Source: CAYGHG01 sp964349515 (GTDB lineage Bacteria; Oederibacteriota; PGYV01; CAYGHG01). From it: a DNA stretch of 18,173 nucleotides. Position 1 is the first letter of the stretch. Each line of letters begins with the position of its first letter. Below the pieces are notes generated by a model, which saw only the letters and a program-made list of their open reading frames with translations, was not told the DNA's origin and did no database searches. The stretch is taken from NCBI GenBank assembly GCA_964349515.1, contig CAYGHG010000052.1:1-18173 (forward strand), written 5' to 3'. This document shows positions 1 to 6,546 of this stretch, one piece after another. The translations under genes were made by a program, and so were the position numbers.

Positions 1-1403
1 TTGAGCAGCTTGTCAACTTCCGGGTTTGCGTATGAGACAAAATTAAACTCCCCTTCTTTTGTTTTGGAGGAGTGCCAGATGTCATGGCAGTCGGGGTCGT
101 TTGATATGCTCCAGCCCATAACCACAGCGTCAAATTTTTTCTTGTCTATGTTTTCGGAGAGCAAAATAGGCCACGACATTATCCTGATTTCCGCCTTGAT
201 CCCTATCTGCGAGAGCTGTTCCTGTATTATGGCTGCTATCTGCTCGCGTTCTTTGTTGCCCTGATTGCTGTATATGGTGAAAGTGAATTTTTTGCCCTCT
301 TTTTCAAGAAGCCCGTCAGAGCCTTTTTTCCAGCCCGCTTCTGCAAGCAGTCCGGCTGCTTTTTCCGGGTTGTAATCATAAGCCGCGGCATTTTCGTTAT
401 AAGCATATGTGCCGGGGATAAAAGGGCCTGTTATCCGTTTGGCGAGCCCGCGCCTTACTCCGGCTATTATACCCTCTTTGTCTATGGCGTAGTTTATTGC
501 CCGCCGTACTTTTACATCCTTGAAAAGAGGGTTTTTCATGTTGAGGCCGATATATATGTACGAACGCGCCGGTATTGCAAATTTGTTGAAGTTTTTTTCA
601 AATGATTTGTCAGAGGCTTTGGTAAAGTAAAGGTCGGAGTTGAGAGACATCATATCTATGGAGCCGGCTTTGAGCTCCATAAACTGGACGCTCTGGTCCG
701 GGATTATCCTGTAAACATATCTGGATATATAGGGTTCGCCGTCAAAGTATTCTTTGTTTGCTTTTAACTCTATCTTTGAAGCGGTAACCCATTTGTCAAA
801 AACATAGGGCCCGGTGCCGACCGGCGAGCGGTTGAAATCAGCTTTGTTGATATCCTGCCCTTTAAGCAGGTGGTACGGGATTATCTCCATACCCCAATAC
901 TGCAAGCCGGGGGCAAAGACGTATTTGTAGTCAACTCTGACTGTATGATCGTCAATTATTTTGACGTTTTTGACAGGTTCAAAAAGCCCGCTGTAGGCGG
1001 TTTTGACGTTTGGGTCTATGAATGTCTCGTATGTGAATTTTACGTCCCGGGCGGTAAAGGGCGCGCCGTCATGCCACTTTACCCCGCGCCTGAGATTAAA
1101 TGTTATGGACAGCCCGTCAGGCGTCACCGAAAAGGACTCGGCAAGGTCGCCTGTAATGTTCATGTCTTTGTCGTATTTAACAAGCCCGCTGAAAACAAGC
1201 CCTGTGACGGCGCTCGAAGCCGAATCAGAGGCAAGAACCGGGTTCAGCGTGGAAGGCTCGCCGATGGTGGAGTCAATAAGAATATCGCCGTAAGAGGGTT
1301 TGTCTGTGTATTTTGATTTTAAGTAATATGAATCCCCTTTTTTACCGCACGCGCCGGACAGCAGAGAAACAGAAAGTAAAATTATTAAAGCTTTAATTTT
1401 CAT
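1..1403 (-). CDS. ABC transporter substrate-binding lipoprotein (peptide/oligopeptide type, SBP_bac_5), 3'-truncated by window edge
   Basis: This is the periplasmic solute receptor of a peptide/nickel-type ABC importer. Translating the minus strand from ATG at 1401-1403 gives 467 uninterrupted residues that run off the left edge. The N-terminus is a lipoprotein signal with lipobox LSGAC (Cys19), so the mature protein should be lipid-anchored outside the inner membrane. The family 5 signature is clear: WHDGAPFTARDV at about residues 110-121, a GTGPYVF-type block, and a C-terminal VDKLL where the window ends. Family members are usually 500-560 residues, so the extreme C-terminus is missing. The start is set by a GGGGG Shine-Dalgarno just upstream. 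Permease and ATPase genes would be expected further left, outside the window. The start lies 20 nt behind the secG terminator, which may limit read-through. The ligand cannot be predicted; the family also binds nickel, opines and sugars. Confidence 0.93.
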   Translation of the reverse strand, partial: MKIKALIILLSVSLLSGACGKKGDSYYLKSKYTDKPSYGDILIDSTIGEPSTLNPVLASDSASSAVTGLVFSGLVKYDKDMNITGDLAESFSVTPDGLSITFNLRRGVKWHDGAPFTARDVKFTYETFIDPNVKTAYSGLFEPVKNVKIIDDHTVRVDYKYVFAPGLQYWGMEIIPYHLLKGQDINKADFNRSPVGTGPYVFDKWVTASKIELKANKEYFDGEPYISRYVYRIIPDQSVQFMELKAGSIDMMSLNSDLYFTKASDKSFEKNFNKFAIPARSYIYIGLNMKNPLFKDVKVRRAINYAIDKEGIIAGVRRGLAKRITGPFIPGTYAYNENAAAYDYNPEKAAGLLAEAGWKKGSDGLLEKEGKKFTFTIYSNQGNKEREQIAAIIQEQLSQIGIKAEIRIMSWPILLSENIDKKKFDAVVMGWSISNDPDCHDIWHSSKTKEGEFNFVSYANPEVDKLL

Positions 1404-1422
1404 TAAGCCCCCGCATGAAATG

Positions 1423-1452
1423 AAAAAGCGGGCTTTTTACAGCCCGCTTTTT
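1423..1452 (-). terminator. Intrinsic terminator after secG (bidirectional shape)
   Basis: A perfect 12-bp inverted repeat (AAAAAGCGGGCT at 1423-1434, AGCCCGCTTTTT at 1441-1452) surrounds a 6-nt loop. Read on the minus strand, a GC-rich stem is followed by a run of five U. It begins 6 nt after the secG stop and ends 20 nt before the start of the ABC lipoprotein gene, so it should end most gap-pgk-tpiA-secG transcripts. The mirrored A/T arms could also stop transcripts from the other strand. Confidence 0.88.
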
Positions 1453-1458
1453 TATTAT

Positions 1459-1794
1459 TTATTCAGTTCTGGGTTTTTCAACCGGCTGCGGGACATTCTG
1501 TCCCGGCGCCGACTGCTCTGCCGTTACCTTGTCAATTACCCCTCTGTAGTCGCCAAGCACCCTCGCCTGGTAAAAAGCGAGAAAAATTGATGTGGCCATA
1601 AAAGAGATTGCGAGTATTACCGTGAACCTTGTGATAAATGATTTCCCGCCGCCTGAGCCGAACATAGTCTGAGCGGCGCCCGCGCCGAACGCGAAGCCCA
1701 CTTCAGAACCTTTGCCCGTTTGTATCAGGACCGTGACTATCAGGAGAACCACTATAATCAGGTGCAGTACCCATACAATGTTGTAAAGAAGCAT
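1459..1794 (-). CDS. secG: Preprotein translocase subunit SecG
   Basis: SecG is the small non-essential subunit of the SecYEG channel in the inner membrane, which assists SecA-driven export. The 111-residue product has the family layout: a first membrane helix at about residues 3-23, a cytoplasmic Gly/Ala-rich loop containing FGSGGGKSF (about 46-54), and a second helix at about 55-74. A polar Pro/Gln/Glu-rich tail follows, as is common. The strong GGAGG Shine-Dalgarno just upstream fixes the ATG. It follows tpiA with a 30-nt gap; tpiA-secG adjacency is seen in many bacteria, so it is probably the last gene of the glycolytic operon. Identification is secure. Confidence 0.95.
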   Translation of the reverse strand: MLLYNIVWVLHLIIVVLLIVTVLIQTGKGSEVGFAFGAGAAQTMFGSGGGKSFITRFTVILAISFMATSIFLAFYQARVLGDYRGVIDKVTAEQSAPGQNVPQPVEKPRTE

Positions 1795-1824
1795 TTAATT
1801 CCTCCGGTGTTTATTTTACAGGAA

Positions 1825-2586
1825 TTACCTGTAGTATTTTACTATGCCTTCAAATGAGTCGGCTTTCAGCGAAGCCCCGCCGACCAACGCGCCGTCAATG
1901 TCGGGCATGGACATAAGTTCTTTCGCGTTCTCGGGCTTTACGCTTCCGCCGTACTGTATTCTTATTACCTGAGCTGTCGCTTCGTCGTAAAGCTCCGTGA
2001 GAAGCTTTCTTATGAAGGCGTGCACTTCCTGAGCCTGTTCTTTTGTAGCTGTTTTGCCTGTGCCTATCGCCCATACAGGCTCGTATGCGACTACTACTTT
2101 TAACGCGTCTTCTTTTGATATGCCTGCAAACCCGCCGCGGATATGATCCTCAACCACTTTTTCGGTAGTGCCCGCTTCCCTGTCTTCCAGTTTTTCCCCG
2201 ACGCACAGAATCGGAGTCATCTTGTATTCCAGCACGGACTTCACCTTGCTGTTTATGAACTCATTTGTTTCGTTGAAATACTGCCTGCGCTCCGAGTGGC
2301 CGAGTATTACGAAATAGCACCCCGACTCACGCGCCATCAGGGGTGAAATTTCCCCTGTGAAAGCCCCTTCCATTTTCGGGTATATGTTCTGGCAGCCTAA
2401 GCCTATGTTGCTTCCCTTTATGACCTTATGGACGGCTGATACAGCTATAAACGGGGGGCATATGGCCACTTCCGCTTTTGCCGGGTCGGTATCTTTCAGA
2501 ACATTTTTCAGGGATTCTGCCAGAGCTACTGCTTCTTCTTCGGTTTTGTACATCTTCCAGTTTCCTGCAATTAAAGGTATTCTCAT
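1825..2586 (-). CDS. tpiA: Triosephosphate isomerase
   Basis: This cytoplasmic TIM-barrel enzyme interconverts dihydroxyacetone phosphate and glyceraldehyde 3-phosphate in glycolysis. Counted from the chosen start, the catalytic set is visible: Lys11 in GNWKM, His97 in GHSERR and Glu169 in YEPVWAIGTGK, with the phosphate-binding GGSV and GGAS segments near the C-terminus. The length of 253 residues is normal. The reading frame stays open 36 nt further upstream (to 2622), but the ATG at 2584-2586 opens directly into the conserved MRIPLIAGNWKM and has a GGAGG 11 nt upstream. The upstream extension runs into repeat DNA and is probably untranslated. The gene sits between pgk and secG. A 79-bp heptamer-repeat foldback separates it from pgk and might alter the relative amounts of the two enzymes. 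Confidence 0.96.
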   Translation of the reverse strand: MRIPLIAGNWKMYKTEEEAVALAESLKNVLKDTDPAKAEVAICPPFIAVSAVHKVIKGSNIGLGCQNIYPKMEGAFTGEISPLMARESGCYFVILGHSERRQYFNETNEFINSKVKSVLEYKMTPILCVGEKLEDREAGTTEKVVEDHIRGGFAGISKEDALKVVVAYEPVWAIGTGKTATKEQAQEVHAFIRKLLTELYDEATAQVIRIQYGGSVKPENAKELMSMPDIDGALVGGASLKADSFEGIVKYYR

Positions 2587-2609
2587 ATTAAAGTTAACCT
2601 CCGGTTTGG

Positions 2610-2688
2610 TTTCAGGTTTCACGTTTCAAGTTTCAAGTAAAAGCCGCAGGCTTAAGTGCGCCTGAAAGCTGAAACGTGAAACCTGAGA
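2610..2688. repeat. Heptamer-repeat foldback between pgk and tpiA
   Basis: Four 7-bp units on the plus strand at 2610-2637 (TTTCAGG, TTTCACG, TTTCAAG, TTTCAAG) are followed by a 23-nt spacer. Four units of opposite orientation follow at 2661-2688 (CCTGAAA, GCTGAAA, CGTGAAA, CCTGAGA). The arms can pair over 28 positions with four mismatches, and the spacer contains a small hairpin (AAGCC-GCA-GGCTT, 2641-2653). No U-tract follows on the minus strand, so it is not an obvious terminator. It lies 13 nt past the pgk stop and just ahead of the tpiA ribosome binding site. The same TGAAA-core heptamer recurs at 18119-18173. Confidence 0.85.
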
Positions 2689-2701
2689 CAATCCTGTTTT
2701 T

Positions 2702-3919
2702 TTACTTGTTCGTAAGCGCCGCCACGCCCGGCAGCTCTGTCCCTTCCATGAATTCCATCGATGCGCCGCCGCCTGTTGATACGTGCGTCATTTTATCTGT
2801 CAATTTGAGTTTCTTGAGTGCAGATGCCGAGTCACCGCCGCCTACAACAGTTACCGCGCCGGAGTTGGCAAGAGCCTGCGCCACGCCGAGAGTGCCTTTT
2901 GAGAACTGGTCCACTTCAAACACCCCCATAGGGCCGTTCCAGAATATCGTCTTTGATTTTTTTATGATATTGGAGAACTTATCTATTGAATTCTTCCCGA
3001 TATCAACGCCTTCCCATCCTTCTTCTATGTCATCCCTCAAAACTTCTTTGTATTCTGATTTTTTAAGATTTTCAATAAAATCGCCTTCTGCCGGGGGTGT
3101 TTTGGCGACGATATGGTCTATCGGCAGATAGAGAGCCACGTTTTTATCAATGGCTTTTTTCAGCACCTCTTTTGCCGTCATCACTTTATCATTTTCACAC
3201 AGCGAGTCGCCTATCTGTCGCCCTTGTGCCTTTAGGAACGTATATGCCATTCCTCCGCCTATGATAATACCGTCCACTATGTTGAGCAGATTTTCTATCA
3301 CCATTATCTTGTCCGAAACTTTCGCGCCGCCTAAAATAGCAATAAAAGGTTTTGCCGGCTTGTCCATCAACTGGCCGAGAAATTTCAGCTCCTTGTTCAT
3401 GAGGAAGCCTGCCGCGCATTTTCCCATAAACTTACATACGCCTTCCGTGGAGGCGTGAGCCCTGTGGGCGGTGCCGAAAGCGTCGTTTATGTATATTTCA
3501 CCGAGGGATGCGAGTTTTTTGGCGAATTCAGGGTCGTTTTTTTCCTCTTCCTTATAGAACCTGACATTTTCAAGCAGGAGCACTTCACCGTCTTTTAACG
3601 TATCGGCGGATTTTTTTGCATCTTCGCCTATGCAGTCATTGACAAACTTTACATCCTGCCCGAGGAGTTCAGAGAGCTTTTTAGCCACAACATCAAGCGA
3701 GAACTCGGGGGTTACGCCTTTGGGCCTGCCGAGGTGCGAGGCAAGAATGAGCCTGCCGCCTTTTTCGATCACGTATTTGATAGAAGGCAGTGAAGCGGCT
3801 ATCCTCTTGTCAGATGTTATAACCCTGTTTGAATCAAGCGGCACGTTGAAATCAACGCGCATGAATACTTTTTTTCCTTTAAGTTCGCCGCCTATGTCCT
3901 CAATCGACAGTTTTGCCAT
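2702..3919 (-). CDS. pgk: Phosphoglycerate kinase
   Basis: This cytoplasmic glycolytic enzyme transfers phosphate from 1,3-bisphosphoglycerate to ADP, giving ATP and 3-phosphoglycerate. The 405-residue product has the usual length and both lobes. The N-terminal substrate-binding lobe carries the signature VFMRVDFNVPLD (about residues 18-29) and the basic substrate-site segment SHLGRPKG. The nucleotide-binding lobe has ILGGAKVSDKI, NGPMGVFE and GGGDSASAL. The family often has Ala where the second Ser stands in GGGDSASAL, which is a minor variation. The ATG is preceded by GAGGTG. It follows gap across an 89-nt gap holding a very stable hairpin (3956-3983) and precedes tpiA, the common gap-pgk-tpiA glycolytic block. 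Identification is secure. Confidence 0.97.
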   Translation of the reverse strand: MAKLSIEDIGGELKGKKVFMRVDFNVPLDSNRVITSDKRIAASLPSIKYVIEKGGRLILASHLGRPKGVTPEFSLDVVAKKLSELLGQDVKFVNDCIGEDAKKSADTLKDGEVLLLENVRFYKEEEKNDPEFAKKLASLGEIYINDAFGTAHRAHASTEGVCKFMGKCAAGFLMNKELKFLGQLMDKPAKPFIAILGGAKVSDKIMVIENLLNIVDGIIIGGGMAYTFLKAQGRQIGDSLCENDKVMTAKEVLKKAIDKNVALYLPIDHIVAKTPPAEGDFIENLKKSEYKEVLRDDIEEGWEGVDIGKNSIDKFSNIIKKSKTIFWNGPMGVFEVDQFSKGTLGVAQALANSGAVTVVGGGDSASALKKLKLTDKMTHVSTGGGASMEFMEGTELPGVAALTNK

Positions 3920-3955
3920 AAAGCACCTCTTATGAAATATGAGTTTATAAGTTTT

Positions 3956-3983
3956 CCGGGGCGCCGTTTTTGCGGCGCCCCGG
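3956..3983. other. Strong GC hairpin between gap and pgk, without a U-tract on the coding strand
   Basis: A perfect 11-bp inverted repeat (CCGGGGCGCCG at 3956-3966, CGGCGCCCCGG at 3973-3983) has a 6-nt loop. On the minus strand, the direction of gap-pgk, the stem is followed by GGAAAACTT rather than a U-run, so it does not look like a factor-independent terminator. On the plus strand it is followed by TTTATAA, a poor tail. It more plausibly blocks 3' exonucleases and stabilises gap mRNA, or marks a processing site. Confidence 0.7.
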
Positions 3984-4008
3984 TTTATAACATTAAATCA
4001 GGGGTAAA

Positions 4009-5019
4009 TTACAGCCCTTTTGCTATCATAAGGTCAACCAGGTCAACAACCCTGTTTGAATAGCCCCATTCATTGTCATACCATGCAACTACCTTTACCA
4101 TATTACCCACAACATAGGTGCAGTCTGAATCAATTATGGACGAGCGCGGGTCATTCAGGAAGTCGCGCGATACGAGCGGCAGGTCGGTGTAACCCAGAAT
4201 GCCTTTCAGCGGCCCTTCGGCTGCTTCTTTGAGCATTGCATTGATCTCTTCTTTTGTTACGTCCCTTTTCATTTCAAAGGTTACGTCAACGGCAGATACG
4301 TTAGGCGTAGGCACCCTCATTGAGAATCCGTTCAGCTTTCCCTTCAGTTCGGGCATTACAAGCCCTATTGCCTTTGCGGCTCCGGTGGAGGTCGGTATCA
4401 TGTTAAGAGCTGCGGCCCTTGCCCTTCTTAAATCCTTATGAGGAAGGTCAAGCGTTCTCTGGTCATTGGTATAGGAGTGTATGGTAGTCATCAGCCCTTT
4501 TACTATGCCTATCTTGTCATGCAGTACCTTTGTAAAAGGCGCAAGGCAGTTTGTGGTGCAGGATGCGTTTGAAACCACGTTGTGCGCTTTTGCGTCATAT
4601 TCATTGTCGTTTACGCCGAGTACAAAGGTCTTGTCTTCGCCCTTTGCGGGCGCGGAGATTACAACTTTTTTAACTCCGCCGGAGGTGATGTGCACAGCGG
4701 CTTTTTCCTTATCCGTGAACAAGCCGGTGGATTCGATAACCACTTCTATGCCGAGCGAGCCCCATTTGATGGCAGCCGGGTCTTTTTCCTTGAAAATTTT
4801 TACTTTCTTGCCGTTAACAACGATATCTTCTCCGTCCACAGAAACTGTCCCGTCAAATGTGCCCTGAACAGAGTCATATTTCAAGAGATGAGCGAGCGTT
4901 GTTGCGTCTGTTATGTCATTGATTGCCACAATCTCAAATTTGGCGTCTTTTTTAGACAAAAGAGCCCTTAATGTACATCTGCCGATCCTTCCGAAGCCGT
5001 TGATACCAACTTTTACCAT
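4009..5019 (-). CDS. gap: Glyceraldehyde-3-phosphate dehydrogenase, NAD-type (class I)
   Basis: This enzyme oxidises and phosphorylates glyceraldehyde 3-phosphate to 1,3-bisphosphoglycerate with NAD+. The 336-residue protein opens with the Rossmann motif VGINGFGRIGR. It carries the catalytic block SNASCTTNCLAP (Cys154) and His181 in the THIHSYT-like region (here TTIHSYT). Asp35 follows the second beta strand, and a Leu-Pro pair precedes HKDLRRAR; both are typical of NAD-preferring glycolytic forms. NADP-using photosynthetic forms usually carry Ala-Ser at the latter position. The ATG has a strong AAGGAGG upstream. A sigma-70-like promoter (5085-5112) precedes the gene with a leader of about 60 nt, so gap is the first gene of gap-pgk-tpiA-secG. 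The cofactor assignment is inferred from motif residues only. Confidence 0.97.
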   Translation of the reverse strand: MVKVGINGFGRIGRCTLRALLSKKDAKFEIVAINDITDATTLAHLLKYDSVQGTFDGTVSVDGEDIVVNGKKVKIFKEKDPAAIKWGSLGIEVVIESTGLFTDKEKAAVHITSGGVKKVVISAPAKGEDKTFVLGVNDNEYDAKAHNVVSNASCTTNCLAPFTKVLHDKIGIVKGLMTTIHSYTNDQRTLDLPHKDLRRARAAALNMIPTSTGAAKAIGLVMPELKGKLNGFSMRVPTPNVSAVDVTFEMKRDVTKEEINAMLKEAAEGPLKGILGYTDLPLVSRDFLNDPRSSIIDSDCTYVVGNMVKVVAWYDNEWGYSNRVVDLVDLMIAKGL

Positions 5020-5051
5020 AACTATGCCTCCTTGAATAAGTTTTAATTAGG

Positions 5052-5061
5052 TTACGCGTAA
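5052..5061. promoter_or_regulatory. 10-bp perfect palindrome in the gap leader (possible operator)
   Basis: TTACGCGTAA is its own reverse complement. It lies about 17-26 nt downstream of the predicted gap transcription start and upstream of the Shine-Dalgarno. Its position would suit a repressor site, but a single 10-bp palindrome can occur by chance and I recognise no regulator for it. Confidence 0.3.
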
Positions 5062-5084
5062 AACGCACCTATAAAATCCTGTCA

Positions 5085-5112
5085 ATTTTACTATATAATG
5101 CGGTTTTGTCAA
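5085..5112 (-). promoter_or_regulatory. Sigma-70-type promoter for gap-pgk-tpiA-secG
   Basis: On the minus strand TTGACA (5107-5112) is followed after exactly 16 nt by TAAAAT (5085-5090), one base from the consensus -10. The predicted start is near 5078, giving a leader of about 60 nt before gap. A second TTGACA overlaps the -10 (5080-5085) but has only a poor -10 partner. Confidence 0.7.
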
Positions 5113-5177
5113 GAATGTTTTAACTATCGTAAAGACAAAGGGCCGGGTGTTGATAAAACGCTGTTATTTCAACGTAG

Positions 5178-5198
5178 CGGCGGGTTTCAAACCCGCCG
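5178..5198. repeat. Short GC palindrome (CGGCGGGTTT-C-AAACCCGCCG)
   Basis: A 21-bp near-perfect palindrome has 10-bp arms around a single central base; a realistic hairpin is a 7-bp GC stem with a 7-nt loop. It lies in the 233-bp gap between the small membrane protein gene and gap, in the 3' flank of the former. No U-tract follows on either strand. Its shape is like the small dispersed palindromes of many environmental genomes, but one copy cannot prove that. Apart from this element and the gap promoter I see nothing else in 5113-5252. Confidence 0.6.
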
Positions 5199-5252
5199 TG
5201 TATTAGGTGCCCTTTAAAACCGAGGGTATTTATTTTTCGTTTACTGCGCTTT

Positions 5253-5522
5253 TTATGACCCGAAAAAAACAATAACAAGCGCGGCCAGAGTGGTAAATAC
5301 CGAATAAACAGCCAGCAACAGGGCCAAAACCCTGGGTTTCCTGCCCTGCAGGGTAAAAAGAAAGTAAACAAGAGACCCGGCTGCCGCAAAAACCCAGCCC
5401 CTGGCAATGATTACATTATAGTAAGTAAGCCCGGATGAGTACCCTCCCGTAAAAAATTCAGCCCAGACAAGGGCGCACAAAATGAGATTTACTGCTGTCA
5501 GAACTATGTCTGTTTTATGCAT
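5253..5522 (-). CDS. Small membrane protein with three predicted helices, function unknown
   Basis: I do not recognise a family. The 89-residue product is strongly hydrophobic, with membrane segments at about residues 5-24, 41-59 and 64-87. They are separated by short loops: a Gly/Ser/Tyr-rich one (25-38) and a basic one (QGRKPR, 59-64) that should face the cytoplasm. Its ATG follows the TAG stop of the glycosyltransferase gene with no intervening base, so translation is probably coupled. A weak GGGAAA lies upstream. Tight coupling and the hydrophobic pattern support a real gene. It may act in the envelope with the glycosyltransferase, but that rests only on position. Its 3' flank carries a GC palindrome. 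Confidence 0.75.
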   Translation of the reverse strand: MHKTDIVLTAVNLILCALVWAEFFTGGYSSGLTYYNVIIARGWVFAAAGSLVYFLFTLQGRKPRVLALLLAVYSVFTTLAALVIVFFGS

Positions 5523-6530
5523 CTATTTCCCGGCGAGCAGGAGGAGGGCTTTTTCATAAACCTCCTGTACTGTGATTCTTTCGATGGGTTCCATTGATTT
5601 TTCCCTGTATTTTCTTGACATAACGTCAACCCCCTCTTTCCGCAGGTTATCAAGGTGCGAAACGGCGATATGCCCATCTTTTTCCCGGTAAGGGTGCCAC
5701 TCTCCGGGGTTTTCAGGGCCGAAAAGGGTGATGGATTTAGTGCCCGTGGCTGCGGCTATGTGTGCAAGCGCCGAATCGTTGCCTATAAAGAGGTTTATTC
5801 TGCTTATCATATATGAAAAAGTCAGAAAGTTTGACACATAAACCGAGGCAGGCGCGCCTATTATTTCTGCAATGCTTTCGGCATCTTTTTTTTCCTTTTC
5901 AATGCACATTACGGCTATTTTATATCCCTTCGCCGCGAGGTTTCTTCCGAGTTCGGCAAACCTGTCTTTGGGCCAAATTTTCTGCCTGCGCTTGGCGCCT
6001 ATGCCGAATCCGACGGTTTTTTCTCCGTCAAAATCAAGACAGCTGAAAGTCTCCTCTTTTACGTCAAGTTTGGTTTTTTTTAGTAAGGGATTAATTTTGA
6101 TGTCAAGCGGCGACAACGTTTCCAAATCGCGCTCTGTATTTGGTTTTGGGCCCTCTTTGATGTTAAGCGGGGCTGAAGTAAACCAGTCCCTCCCGCTGTG
6201 ATTGTGTACGAGCCTTACCTTGGCGCCGGACAGCAATGCTATGAGGGCGCTTCGGAAAGATGCGTGAAGGTTGACTGCAAGGTCAAATTTGTATTTTCTC
6301 AACTCAAGGATGAGCCTTAAAAATCCAAAACTCTCTTTCTTGTCGTAAGTTATCACTCTTTTTATGTGAGGCAGAATATGCCTGAAGTTTTCATATTCTT
6401 TTTTCAGTACGTATGTTATTTCGGGGGCGTTGCAGTTGTCATTTAACACCCGTAGTACCGGCGTAGAAAGGACAATATCACCGATATCACGAAGTTTTAT
6501 TACAAGAATCCGCCTTACAGGTTTAAGCAT
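5523..6530 (-). CDS. Family 9 glycosyltransferase (ADP-heptose:LPS heptosyltransferase-like)
   Basis: Members of GT9 transfer heptose from ADP-heptose to the lipopolysaccharide core at the cytoplasmic face of the inner membrane. The 335-residue protein has both Rossmann-like halves. The N-terminal acceptor half begins with KLRDIGDIVLSTPVLRVL (about 12-29). The nucleotide-sugar half has GIGAKRRQKIWP followed by the family signature spanning residues 248-281, including GNDSALAHIAAATGT and LFGPENPGEWHPY. The start has no convincing Shine-Dalgarno and lies 16 nt after the upstream stop, so coupling to the secreted coiled-coil gene is likely. The downstream small membrane protein starts immediately at its stop. 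GT9 also includes enzymes for other surface polysaccharides, so the precise acceptor is unknown. Confidence 0.9.
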   Translation of the reverse strand: MLKPVRRILVIKLRDIGDIVLSTPVLRVLNDNCNAPEITYVLKKEYENFRHILPHIKRVITYDKKESFGFLRLILELRKYKFDLAVNLHASFRSALIALLSGAKVRLVHNHSGRDWFTSAPLNIKEGPKPNTERDLETLSPLDIKINPLLKKTKLDVKEETFSCLDFDGEKTVGFGIGAKRRQKIWPKDRFAELGRNLAAKGYKIAVMCIEKEKKDAESIAEIIGAPASVYVSNFLTFSYMISRINLFIGNDSALAHIAAATGTKSITLFGPENPGEWHPYREKDGHIAVSHLDNLRKEGVDVMSRKYREKSMEPIERITVQEVYEKALLLLAGK

Positions 6531-6546
6531 TATGTTTTCAGGCTGG

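Noticed and set aside
870..1316. 148-residue plus-strand reading frame
   Set aside because: It is opposite the SBP_bac_5 lipoprotein gene, whose minus-strand translation carries the family signature.
2587..2622. N-terminal extension of tpiA by 12 residues
   Set aside because: The extension enters the heptamer foldback region; the ATG at 2586 opens the conserved IPLIAGNWKM and has GGAGG upstream.
5120..5407. 95-residue minus-strand reading frame overlapping the small membrane protein
   Set aside because: It covers the GC palindrome and intergenic DNA, whereas the 5253-5522 frame is coupled to the upstream stop and shows clean membrane helices.
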